A DNA stretch of 11,343 nt from Clostridiales bacterium (GCA_019421525.1 JAHZFC010000067.1:1-11343); one strand, 5' to 3'; shown: positions 1-5,582, counted from the stretch's first letter. Program-made: numbers and translations. The notes: generated by a model not told the origin, from the letters alone.

Positions 1-317
1 TCTGCATCAACGAGAACTGCTCCAACTTCACCCCCGAGGAGAAGCGGGGCGGCTATGTGAAAAAGACCGCCGACGCCGCCCCCGCCGAGGGCGCCGCCCC
101 GGCGGAGGAGACGGCGGAGACGGGCAAGGCTGCCGCCAAAAAGACCACGGCGAAAAAGACCGCCGCCACGGCCAAAAAGACCACATCCAAGACGGCGGCC
201 ACGAAAAAGACCACCGCAAAGAAGTCCGCGTCCACCGTCAAAAAGACTACCACGAAAAAGACGGCTGCCAAAAAGACTGCGGCAAAAAAAGCGGCGGAGG
301 ATACGCCGGAGGAGTGA
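1..317 (+). CDS. topA: DNA topoisomerase I, C-terminal end (partial, 5' truncated)
   Basis: This is the last 104 codons of a gene entering from the left, read from base 3 to the TGA at 315-317. It begins CINENCSNFTPEEKRGG, which looks like the end of a C-terminal zinc-ribbon-like segment. It continues as a tail of about 80 residues made almost only of Lys, Ala and Thr in KKT/AKK repeats, resembling histone H1. Basic repetitive tails of this type are known on bacterial topoisomerase I and help DNA binding. The assignment rests on the tail and on the position upstream of trmFO, the usual topA-trmFO order in Bacillota; the catalytic domain lies outside the window. Alternatives are another DNA-binding protein with an H1-like tail. 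The gene ends 4 nt before the stop of the convergent minus-strand gene. Confidence 0.68.
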   Translation, partial: CINENCSNFTPEEKRGGYVKKTADAAPAEGAAPAEETAETGKAAAKKTTAKKTAATAKKTTSKTAATKKTTAKKSASTVKKTTTKKTAAKKTAAKKAAEDTPEE

Positions 318-321
318 GCCG

Positions 322-579
322 TTACAGCTGACCCAGCTCCATGCCGATGGCCAGGGCGCACCGGAACATGGCCCTTGTCTCCCGGTCATGGAAGTGGTAC
401 TGGTCTTTTAAAAAGTCCTCCAAAAGGGGGAGGTTCTGCTCCCCGAGGGCTTCCCGCAGGGCCGCCTCATGGGTCTCGGAGCGGCGGGCCATGCGGTGGT
501 ATTCCAGCGTCTTGCCCAGGTGGCCGGAGAGCATGGACTCCAGAGCGTAGTCGTACAGGACGTCGATGGCGTCGGTCAT
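322..579 (-). CDS. Small hypothetical protein, possibly DUF6809-like
   Basis: The gene encodes 85 residues of unrecognised function. The product looks wholly alpha-helical and soluble, with no signal peptide or membrane segment, many charged residues, and a C-terminal helix (RAMFRCALAIGMELGQL) of the pattern seen in small Clostridia proteins of the DUF6809 type; that resemblance is from memory and weak. I chose the ATG at 579-577 because an AGGAG (593-589) lies 9 nt upstream. An in-frame TTG at 588 directly abuts the AGGAG and is less likely. A near-consensus sigma-A promoter drives the gene and its spacer is one arm of a dyad shared with the divergent XRE gene, so it is probably controlled by that repressor. 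The pair could be a regulator/effector module or a remnant of a mobile element. The gene converges on topA with only 4 nt between stops. Confidence 0.62.
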   Translation of the reverse strand: MTDAIDVLYDYALESMLSGHLGKTLEYHRMARRSETHEAALREALGEQNLPLLEDFLKDQYHFHDRETRAMFRCALAIGMELGQL

Positions 580-597
580 AAGTATCAACTCCTAAAT

Positions 598-640
598 GTA
601 CTTTAAGTTCGTGCTTTTATTATACACGAACTTTAAGTAC
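598..640. promoter_or_regulatory. Divergent operator: 16-bp inverted repeat between the small gene and the XRE gene
   Basis: The arms at 598-613 and 625-640 are inverted copies of GTACTTTAAGTTCGTG matching at 15 of 16 positions, around an 11-nt centre. Each arm itself contains a smaller dyad (ACTT-N-AAGT), as expected for two repressor dimers side by side. The right arm exactly fills the 16-nt spacer of the minus-strand promoter. By position it is the probable operator of the XRE protein encoded 17 nt to the right; binding by that protein is inference. Confidence 0.72.
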
Positions 641-646
641 TGTCAA
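619..646 (-). promoter_or_regulatory. Sigma-A promoter for the 85-residue gene
   Basis: On the minus strand a perfect TTGACA (-35, bases 646-641) is separated by 16 nt from a perfect TATAAT (-10, bases 624-619). The expected start of transcription is near 612, about 33 nt before the ATG. The -10/-35 spacer coincides with the right operator arm, so a bound repressor would block polymerase directly. No comparably good promoter is visible on the plus strand for the XRE gene; only a weak TATTAT at 618-623. Confidence 0.75.
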
Positions 647-656
647 GAGGTGTAGA

Positions 657-875
657 ATGGAAAATTTCAATGTGAGACTGAAAGATCTACGCAATGAAAA
701 GGGAGTCACCCAAAAAGCGATGGGGGAATACCTGGGAATTACGGTGCGTGCGTACCAGTTTTATGAAGAAGGAAAGCGATATCCGGATTTCCATGGCCTG
801 ATTGCGCTGGCAGACTATTTTGATGTCTCCATTGATTATCTTGTCGGCCGCACCGACCAGAGGACGAGGGACTGA
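657..875 (+). CDS. XRE/Cro-family helix-turn-helix repressor
   Basis: This 72-residue protein is essentially one Cro/C1-type HTH domain. It starts NVRLKDLRNEKGVTQKAMGEYLGI (split here: NVRLKDLRNEKG, then VTQKAMGEYLGI), with VTQKAMGEYLGI as helix 2 and turn and VRAYQFYEEGKRYP as the recognition helix and following loop, ending with the typical FDVSIDYLVGRTD. It would act as a cytoplasmic DNA-binding repressor, probably of its own gene and of the divergent gene through the dyad at 598-640. An AGAGG at 646-650 precedes the ATG by 6 nt. Its base composition is visibly lower in GC than trmFO or plsX, which suggests it arrived by transfer. Proteins of this size and type are common in prophages, integrative elements and toxin-antitoxin pairs; none of these can be proved here. 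Confidence 0.88.
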   Translation: MENFNVRLKDLRNEKGVTQKAMGEYLGITVRAYQFYEEGKRYPDFHGLIALADYFDVSIDYLVGRTDQRTRD

Positions 876-878
876 CCG

Positions 879-928
879 CCTCCCCCCTTGCGGGGGAGGT
901 GTCACGGCGAAGCCGTGACGGAGGGGGG
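879..928 (-). repeat. Double-hairpin GC-rich repeat, copy A (inverted)
   Basis: Two adjacent stems are present: CCTCCCCC/GGGGGAGG (879-886 with 892-899) and GTCACGGC/GCCGTGAC (901-908 with 912-919), followed by GGAGGGGGG. It is a diverged copy of the element repeated at 929, 990 and 1429, but in the opposite orientation, so that A and B meet head to head. It starts 4 nt after the XRE stop codon and may also terminate that transcript. Confidence 0.72.
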
Positions 929-976
929 CACCCCTTCAGTCAGCAAAGCTGACAGCTCCCCCGTCAAGGGGGAGCC
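929..976 (+). repeat. Double-hairpin GC-rich repeat, copy B
   Basis: The layout is GCACCCC, a short stem GTCAGC-aaa-GCTGAC (939-944 with 948-953), then a second stem GCTCCCCC-gtcaa-GGGGGAGC (955-962 with 968-975). The second stem is identical in copies C and D, while the loop of the first stem varies. Confidence 0.85.
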
Positions 977-989
977 GGACAAGTGGGAT

Positions 990-1037
990 GCACCCCTCCG
1001 TCAGCTGAACTGACAGCTCCCCCGTCAAGGGGGAGCC
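990..1037 (+). repeat. Double-hairpin GC-rich repeat, copy C
   Basis: This is the same unit as copy B, in direct orientation 13 nt downstream of it. The first stem is GTCAG/CTGAC (1000-1004 with 1010-1014), followed by the invariant AGCTCCCCCGTCAAGGGGGA core. It ends 3 nt before the GGGAGGAGG ribosome binding site of the DUF559 gene, so it forms the left border of that gene. Confidence 0.85.
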
Positions 1038-1057
1038 AAAGGGAGGAGGCGCTGTCG

Positions 1058-1408
1058 ATGAGCAGGTCAGATACGGAGATGGTCCAGAGGGCCAGGGCGC
1101 TGCGAAAGCAGGCGACCCCACAGGAGAGAAAGCTATGGTATGATTTCCTGCGTGGGCACTCGGCGCGGTTTCGACGTCAACAGCCGATAGGACCATATAT
1201 CGTGGATTTTTTCTGCCCTTCTGCCCGGCTTGTTTTGGAATTGGGTGGGGGAGGGCATTATGAGCAGGACCAGTATCAATATGACAGACGGCGAGACCGC
1301 TATTTGGAACAAGAGGGATTTCGCGTCTTACGATTTACGAATCTGGATATTGATAGAGAATTTCCTGCCGTCTGCGAGATGATCGAACGAGCATTGACCA
1401 ACGAATAG
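1058..1408 (+). CDS. DUF559 endonuclease-like protein (Vsr-type fold), with an altered active-site motif
   Basis: The protein has 116 residues and the hallmark layout of DUF559: an N-terminal ARALRKQATPQERKLWYDFL helix, FRRQQPIGPYIVDFFCP (residues 38-54) and LVLELGGGGHYEQ (58-70), ending with the strand GFRVLRFTN. The family has a Vsr/PD-(D/E)xK nuclease-like fold and is thought to act on DNA, but its biological role is poorly known. D50 and E61 are present. The family normally reads ELDGGQH where this protein has ELGGGGH, so the usual Asp (position 63) is Gly; this could be one base change. I chose the ATG at 1058 because GGGAGGAGG (1041-1049) lies 8 nt upstream; an upstream in-frame ATG at 983 would translate through repeat C. 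The gene is bracketed by direct repeats C and D. Confidence 0.85.
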   Translation: MSRSDTEMVQRARALRKQATPQERKLWYDFLRGHSARFRRQQPIGPYIVDFFCPSARLVLELGGGGHYEQDQYQYDRRRDRYLEQEGFRVLRFTNLDIDREFPAVCEMIERALTNE

Positions 1409-1428
1409 GTCTCCTTACAGGGAGGTAT

Positions 1429-1477
1429 GCACCCCCTCAGTCAGCTATGCTGACAGCTCCCCCGTCAAGGGGGAGCC
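1429..1477 (+). repeat. Double-hairpin GC-rich repeat, copy D
   Basis: The unit is GCACCCC, then stem GTCAGC-tat-GCTGAC (1440-1445 with 1449-1454), then the invariant second stem ending at 1477. It lies 20 nt after the DUF559 stop codon and in the same orientation as copies B and C, forming the right border of that gene. It is immediately upstream of trmFO. Confidence 0.85.
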
Positions 1478-1512
1478 GGAGGACCGACCTCGTCAAGGAA
1501 CAGGAGGGACCC

Positions 1513-2814
1513 ATGGAACCAGTTACTGTCATCGGCGCAGGGCTGGCGGGCTGCGAGGCGGCCTGGCAGCTGTCCCGGCGGGGCATCCCCGTCACCCTGC
1601 GTGAGATGAAGCCCCATAAAATGACCCCGGCCCACCACAGCCCCGGCTTTGCCGAGCTGGTGTGCTCCAACTCCCTGCGCTCTGACCAGCTGGAGAACGC
1701 CGTGGGCCTGCTGAAGGAGGAGCTGCGCCGCTGCGGCTCCCTCATCCTGCGCTGCGCCGACGAGACCCGGGTGGAGGCCGGCGGCGCGCTGGCCGTGGAC
1801 CGGGTGGGCTTTTCCGACGCGGTGACGGCGGCCATCCGCGGCTGCCCTGATATCACCGTGGTGGAGGGAGAGGTGACGGATATCCCGGAGGGGGAGGTGG
1901 TCGTGGCCTCGGGCCCGCTGACCTCGGACGCCCTGTCCCAGACCATCGCCGGGCTGTTCCCGGCCAGCCATTACCTGAATTTCTTCGACGCCGCCGCCCC
2001 CATCGTCACCTTTGAAAGCGTGGACATGGACCATGCCTGGTTCGGCTCCCGCTACGGCCGGGGCAGCGACGACTATATCAACTGTCCCATGACCCGGGAG
2101 GAGTACCTGGCCTTCTGGAAGCAGCTGTGCGCCGCCCAAGAGGCGGAGGTCCACGGCTTTGAGGACAAGAACGTGTTCGAGGGCTGCATGCCCGTGGAGG
2201 TCATGGCCCGCCGGGGGGAGCAGACGCTGTGCTTCGGCCCCCTGAAGCCAAAGGGCCTGCCCGACCCCAAAACGGGGAAGGAGCCCTACGCCGTGGTGCA
2301 GCTGCGCCGGGACAACGCCGACGGCACGCTGTACAACATCGTGGGCTTCCAGACCCATCTGAAGTGGGGGGAGCAGAAGCGGGTGTTCTCCATGATCCCC
2401 GCCCTGCGCAACGCCGAGTATGTCCGCTACGGCGTGATGCACCGCAACACCTATCTGGACTCCCCCCGCCTGCTGGACCGGTATTACCGGGTGCGGGGCA
2501 GCGAGCGCATCTCCTTCGCCGGGCAGATCACCGGGGTGGAGGGCTATGTGGAGTCCACCGCCTCCGGCCTGCTGGCGGGGGTGGAGCTGGCCCGGCGGCT
2601 GCTGGGGCGGCCCCCGGTGGACTTCCCCCAGGAGACGGCCATCGGCGCCCTGGCCCTCTATGTGAGCAACCAGAGCGTGGCGGATTTCCAGCCGATGAAC
2701 ATCAACTTCGGCATCATGCCCCCCCTGGGCTACAAGGTCAAGGGCAAGCGGAACAAAAACGCCCAGCTGTCCCAGCGCTCGCTGGAGATCCTGGACAAGC
2801 TGGACCTGACGTGA
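1513..2814 (+). CDS. trmFO: TrmFO, methylenetetrahydrofolate--tRNA-(uracil-54-C5)-methyltransferase
   Basis: TrmFO is a cytoplasmic flavoprotein that makes ribothymidine at position 54 of the tRNA T-loop, using 5,10-methylenetetrahydrofolate as carbon donor and reduced FAD. The protein has 433 residues, the normal family length. The N-terminal VTVIGAGLAGCEAA (4-17) is the FAD-binding GxGxxG loop. The family-specific ELVCSNSLRS segment holds C51, and EGCMPVEVMARRG holds C225; these correspond to the two functional cysteines known near 53 and 226 in the Bacillus subtilis enzyme. The ATG at 1513 follows AGGAGGG (1502-1508) by 4 nt; earlier in-frame codons run into repeat D and are discarded. The last 70 bp recur downstream at 2968-3037. 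Position after topA is conserved in Bacillota, although here an accessory block separates the two. Confidence 0.96.
   Translation: MEPVTVIGAGLAGCEAAWQLSRRGIPVTLREMKPHKMTPAHHSPGFAELVCSNSLRSDQLENAVGLLKEELRRCGSLILRCADETRVEAGGALAVDRVGFSDAVTAAIRGCPDITVVEGEVTDIPEGEVVVASGPLTSDALSQTIAGLFPASHYLNFFDAAAPIVTFESVDMDHAWFGSRYGRGSDDYINCPMTREEYLAFWKQLCAAQEAEVHGFEDKNVFEGCMPVEVMARRGEQTLCFGPLKPKGLPDPKTGKEPYAVVQLRRDNADGTLYNIVGFQTHLKWGEQKRVFSMIPALRNAEYVRYGVMHRNTYLDSPRLLDRYYRVRGSERISFAGQITGVEGYVESTASGLLAGVELARRLLGRPPVDFPQETAIGALALYVSNQSVADFQPMNINFGIMPPLGYKVKGKRNKNAQLSQRSLEILDKLDLT
2745..2814 (+). repeat. 70-bp direct repeat, copy 1 (inside the trmFO 3' end)
   Basis: These are the last 70 bases of trmFO including the TGA. 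They recur at 2968-3037 with a single difference (G2799 versus A3022). Identity stops exactly after the stop codon on the right and at base 2745 on the left. The copies lie at an offset of 223 bp and flank a 153-bp insert. Confidence 0.95.
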
Positions 2815-2967
2815 CATAGAGAGCCCGCTTGCCCTGGGAGCGAAGCGAACCACGCCGGAAGGCGTGCCAATTCGCAGCGTAGCGGAGAATTGTGCGACGG
2901 GGCGATCCATTCGCCCCGAGCGTGATGAGATCGGGGTCCCCGCGGGATGGGGGGCATCCCGTGGGGC
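2815..2967. mobile_element. 153-bp hairpin-rich insert between duplicated trmFO ends
   Basis: There is no credible gene here; with the following 174 bp it makes up a gap of 327 bp. Four stems follow each other: CACGCC/GGCGTG (2851-2856 with 2861-2866), CAATTC/GAATTG (2868-2873 with 2887-2892), GGGGCGA/TCGCCCC (2899-2905 with 2911-2917), and a 12-bp stem from CCCCGCGGGATG (2938-2949) to CATCCCGTGGGG (2955-2966) with one G-U pair. Serial hairpins between long flanking duplications suggest a small non-autonomous element, or a structured RNA, that entered just after the stop codon and left trmFO intact. Calling it mobile is inference; no transposase or short terminal repeats are visible. Confidence 0.55.
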
Positions 2968-3037
2968 CAAGCGGAACAAAAACGCCCAGCTGTCCCAGCG
3001 CTCGCTGGAGATCCTGGACAAACTGGACCTGACGTGA
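2968..3037 (+). repeat. 70-bp direct repeat, copy 2 (duplicated trmFO 3' end)
   Basis: This is a non-coding copy of the last 23 codons or so of trmFO, 69 of 70 bases identical to 2745-2814. The remaining 104 bp up to plsX (3038-3141) show nothing recognisable apart from the plsX ribosome binding site. Confidence 0.93.
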
Positions 3038-3141
3038 GGAAAGGATGGATGGACCGCAGCGGCGAAGGAGCCGGGCAGCCCGCATGAGGATAGAGGAAAA
3101 AGAGAGGCGCGACACACAGACAGAGAAGGAGGACCCAAACT

Positions 3142-4191
3142 ATGCGGATCATCGTAGATGCAATGGGAGGAGACAACGCGCCCCAGGCGCCTGTTCGGGG
3201 TGCGCTCCAGGCGGCCAAGGAATACGGGGTGGACATCATCCTGGTGGGCCGGGGGGAGGACATCCTGAAGGTGATGGAGCAGGACGGCGTGGCCGACCTG
3301 CCCTCGGGGGTGGAGATCGCCCATGCCGAGCAGGTGGTGGACATGTGCGACAACCCGGCTACTGCCTTCAAGGACAAGAAAAACTCGTCATTGACCGTGG
3401 GGCTTGGCCTGCTCAAGGACGGCTCGGGAGACGCCTTTGTGTCCGCCGGATCCACTGGGGCGCTGCTGTCCGGGGCCACGCTGGTGGTCAAGCGGGTGCG
3501 GGGCATCCGCCGGGCGGCCATGGCCCCCGTGGTGCCCACCGGGGGCGGCGGCGCGGTGCTCATCGACTGCGGGGCCACCGCCGAGTGCACCCCGGAGTAC
3601 CTGCTCCAGTTCGCCTTTATGGGCAGCTATTACGCCGAGCGTGTGCTCAGCCGGCCGGAGCCCAAGGTGGGGCTGCTGAACATCGGCGCGGAGCCCTCCA
3701 AGGGTACTGATCTGCAGCGGGAGACCTATGTGCTGCTCCAGAAGGCCAAGGATGAGGGCCGGCTCAACTTCGTGGGCAACGTGGAGGCCCGGGAGGCCGT
3801 GGAGGGGGCGGTGGACGTCATCGTGACCGACGGCTATTCCGGCAACATCTTTCTCAAGACCATGGAGGGGGCCGGGCTGTTCCTGGGCCGGGAGATCAAG
3901 AAGATGTTCCTCAAGAGCCTCAAGACCAAGCTGGCCGCCCTGCTGGTGAAGAACGAGCTGGGACAGTTCAAAAAGCTCATGAGCTCCGACGAGGTGGGGG
4001 GCACCGCCCTCATCGGCATCTCCAAGCCGGTGATCAAGGCCCACGGCTCCTCCGACGCCTATGCCATCAAGAACGCTATCCGCCAGGCGGTGACTTTCCA
4101 GAAGGCGGGCATCATCGAGGACATCGTGGAAAACATCGAATATATGCGCCTTCCGGTGAAGCCAGCCCACGCCAAAGAGGAAGAAAGATAA
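3142..4191 (+). CDS. plsX: Phosphate acyltransferase PlsX
   Basis: PlsX is a peripheral membrane enzyme that converts acyl-ACP and phosphate to acyl-phosphate, the donor that PlsY uses for the first acylation of glycerol-3-phosphate. The protein has 349 residues, slightly longer than usual because of a polar C-terminal extension (KPAHAKEEER). Family signatures run in order: IIVDAMGGDNAP (3-14), SAGSTGALLSGA, IDCGATAECTPEYL, LLNIGAEPSKGTDLQRE, VTDGYSGNIFLKTMEG and GTALIGISKPVIKAHGSSD near the end. The ATG is preceded by AAGGAGG (3126-3132) with a 9-nt spacer. The next gene encodes ACP, the partner that delivers its substrate, after an 86-bp gap holding a promoter. No fapR-like gene or fabD is nearby in this window. 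Confidence 0.97.
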   Translation: MRIIVDAMGGDNAPQAPVRGALQAAKEYGVDIILVGRGEDILKVMEQDGVADLPSGVEIAHAEQVVDMCDNPATAFKDKKNSSLTVGLGLLKDGSGDAFVSAGSTGALLSGATLVVKRVRGIRRAAMAPVVPTGGGGAVLIDCGATAECTPEYLLQFAFMGSYYAERVLSRPEPKVGLLNIGAEPSKGTDLQRETYVLLQKAKDEGRLNFVGNVEAREAVEGAVDVIVTDGYSGNIFLKTMEGAGLFLGREIKKMFLKSLKTKLAALLVKNELGQFKKLMSSDEVGGTALIGISKPVIKAHGSSDAYAIKNAIRQAVTFQKAGIIEDIVENIEYMRLPVKPAHAKEEER

Positions 4192-4208
4192 AAATTTCCA
4201 AAAACGTA

Positions 4209-4237
4209 TTGACACCGGGCGGATAACTCCCTATTAT
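4209..4237 (+). promoter_or_regulatory. Sigma-A promoter for acpP
   Basis: TTGACA (4209-4214), a 17-nt spacer and TATTAT (4232-4237) give a near-consensus promoter in the gap between plsX and acpP. Transcription would start near 4244, about 34 nt before the acpP ATG. This allows high ACP expression independent of plsX. Confidence 0.8.
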
Positions 4238-4277
4238 GTTGTTGTCATCAAGTCAAACCAAAGGAGCTGCATAAGTT

Positions 4278-4511
4278 ATGTTTGATAAACTCTGCGCGAT
4301 CATTGTGGACCAATTCGGGCTGGAGCCCGGCTCTGTGGATGCCGATACCTCGTTTGTGGACGACCTTGGGGCTGACTCCGTGGACCTGGTGGAGCTGTCC
4401 ATGGCGCTGGAGGAGGAGTTCGGCCTGGGAGAGATGGAAGAGGAGGACATCGCCTCCATCTCCACGGTGGGCGACCTCTACAAGTACATGCAGGATCATC
4501 TGGATATCTGA
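4278..4511 (+). CDS. acpP: Acyl carrier protein
   Basis: This 77-residue acidic protein is the carrier of fatty-acid synthesis, loaded with 4'-phosphopantetheine on a serine. The signature DDLGADSVDLVELSMALEEE (residues 28-47) places the modified residue at Ser34, and the closing STVGDLYKYMQDHL is typical of helix IV. AAGGAG (4261-4266) lies 11 nt before the ATG, slightly far but clear. The position between plsX and rnc is the classical Bacillota order. It has its own promoter (4209-4237), and a stem-loop follows it, so the transcript may be largely monocistronic with some read-through into rnc. Confidence 0.97.
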   Translation: MFDKLCAIIVDQFGLEPGSVDADTSFVDDLGADSVDLVELSMALEEEFGLGEMEEEDIASISTVGDLYKYMQDHLDI

Positions 4512-4525
4512 ATCGAGACGGAAAG

Positions 4526-4561
4526 AGAGAGAAAGCCCCGTTGAGACGGGGTTTTCTCTTT
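4526..4561 (+). terminator. Stem-loop between acpP and rnc (terminator or attenuator)
   Basis: A 16-bp stem (4526-4541 with 4546-4561) has a TGAG loop, a CCCCGT/ACGGGG core, and a lower part pairing GAGA-GAAA with TTTTCTCT; two or three pairs are G-U. The T-rich right arm follows the GC core directly, as in an intrinsic terminator. It ends where the rnc ribosome binding site (GGAGGGG, 4562-4568) begins, so it could also limit translation of rnc. Confidence 0.7.
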
Positions 4562-4571
4562 GGAGGGGACC

Positions 4572-5240
4572 ATGAAAAAGCTGGAGGAAAAATTGGGATA
4601 CGCCTTTCGGGACCGGTCGCTGCTGCTCCACGCCCTGACCCACAGCTCCTACGCCAATGAGCACCGGGGGACCGGACTGACCAGCAACGAGCGGCTGGAG
4701 TTTTTGGGGGACTCGGTGCTGGGCATGGTGGTGGCGGACTATCTGTTCCGCACCCACCCCGACATGCCGGAGGGGGAGCTGACCCGGACCCGTGCGGCCC
4801 TGGTGTGCGAGGACAGCCTCCACGAGGTGGCCCTGGCCCTGGGGCTGGGCAGCTACCTGCGCCTGGGCAAGGGGGAGGACGCCGGGGGCGGCCGCGCCCG
4901 GCCGTCCATCCTGGCCGACGCCACCGAGGCCACCCTGGCGGCGGTGTATCTGGACGGGGGACTGGACCCGGTCCGGGCCATCATCCAGCGGTTCATCCTG
5001 GACAAGGAGCGGGAGAAGGCGGTGGACCGGGATTACAAGACCGCCCTGCAGGAATGGGTGCAGCGCACCCCGGGGCAGCCCATCGCCTACCGGCTGGTGG
5101 ACGAGCTCGGGCCGGACCATGCCCGGGTGTTCGTCATGGAGGTGACGGTGGGCGGCCGGAGCGCCGGACAGGGCCGGGGCCGGACCAAGAAGGAGGCCGA
5201 GCAGCTGGCCGCCAAGGCTGCCCTGGAAAAGCTGAACTGA
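4572..5240 (+). CDS. rnc: Ribonuclease III
   Basis: RNase III cleaves double-stranded RNA, processing rRNA precursors and some mRNAs. The 222-residue protein has both family domains. The nuclease domain contains NERLEFLGDSVLG, with E40, E43 and D47 as catalytic or metal-binding residues, and ADATEATLAAVYLDGG with D116 and E119. A double-stranded RNA-binding domain runs from about residue 154 (DYKTALQEWVQ) to the end, closing with GRGRTKKEAEQLAAKAALEKL. The ATG at 4572 follows GGAGG (4562-4566) by 5 nt; an in-frame TTG at 4560 is possible but overlaps the ribosome binding site. In most Bacillota smc follows rnc; here a hairpin-rich gap and a minus-strand regulator gene follow. Confidence 0.96.
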   Translation: MKKLEEKLGYAFRDRSLLLHALTHSSYANEHRGTGLTSNERLEFLGDSVLGMVVADYLFRTHPDMPEGELTRTRAALVCEDSLHEVALALGLGSYLRLGKGEDAGGGRARPSILADATEATLAAVYLDGGLDPVRAIIQRFILDKEREKAVDRDYKTALQEWVQRTPGQPIAYRLVDELGPDHARVFVMEVTVGGRSAGQGRGRTKKEAEQLAAKAALEKLN

Positions 5241-5582
5241 TGGCCGCCGGAAAGGTCGCAGACCTTTTCGGTGGGCCCCAGCTTGTCGAAAAGGCCTCGC
5301 AGAGTTTGCGCCGCCAGGCGCGAAAAAATCGTGATCCGTTTTCGGCCGCGACATGTGCGTGGACGAAAACACTTCTCGGCCCGCAAACGTGCAAACTGGT
5401 CGTCTCTGACGGACAGTGAGCGCGCTGCCGCGGGCCGCTTTCGCCGGGGATGGGGCTTCGTCCCCGGCGAGAGACTGTCGAAAATATTTTTTCGACAGTC
5501 TCAGGGGCATCCCCGCAAACGGGGATGCCCCTCAGTTTTGTCTGCGGCAGCGCAGAAGTCCAGTCGTTTTTTCGGCCACCCT
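5241..5582. other. 342-bp gene-free gap between convergent rnc and lysR-type genes
   Basis: I see no credible gene. Directly after the rnc stop is an 11-bp stem (5247-5257 with 5261-5271, GCA loop, one G-U pair) that may end the rnc transcript. A small stem GCGCC/GGCGC lies within 5305-5330. The stretch from about 5280 to 5440 is otherwise featureless to me. From 5441 to 5556 four hairpins follow nearly without gaps (annotated separately). Confidence 0.6.
5441..5556. terminator. Cluster of four adjacent hairpins between convergent genes
   Basis: The hairpins are: TCGCCGGGGA/TCCCCGGCGA (5441-5450 with 5461-5470, 10 bp); GAGACTGTCGAAAA/TTTTCGACAGTCTC (5471-5484 with 5489-5502, 14 bp, perfect, TATT loop); AGGGGCATCCCCG/CGGGGATGCCCCT (5503-5515 with 5520-5532, 13 bp, perfect, CAAA loop) followed by CAGTTTT; and TCTGCG/CGCAGA (5541-5546 with 5551-5556). 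The first three touch each other. They probably act as terminators for rnc on one strand and the LysR gene on the other; such strings are more than termination needs and may be a repeat family. Confidence 0.68.

Noticed and set aside
983..1057. Earlier in-frame start for the DUF559 protein
   Set aside because: The extra 25 residues are translated repeat sequence, while GGGAGGAGG is ideally placed for the ATG at 1058.
929..1477. Possible CRISPR array
   Set aside because: The repeats are about 48 bp, self-complementary, irregularly spaced (13 nt, then a whole gene) and one is inverted. There are no spacers of uniform size and no cas genes.
1447..1512. Earlier in-frame start for TrmFO
   Set aside because: The extra 22 residues come from repeat D; the ATG at 1513 has AGGAGGG just upstream and begins directly with the FAD-binding motif as in the family.
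3038..3141. Possible promoter for plsX
   Set aside because: I found no convincing -35/-10 pair; plsX may be read from further upstream.
1465..3324. Very long open frame on the minus strand opposite trmFO
   Set aside because: It is antisense to a complete TrmFO, is rich in His, Gly and Pro with no recognisable domain, and reads across the hairpin insert and the duplication. It is a by-product of GC-biased codons.
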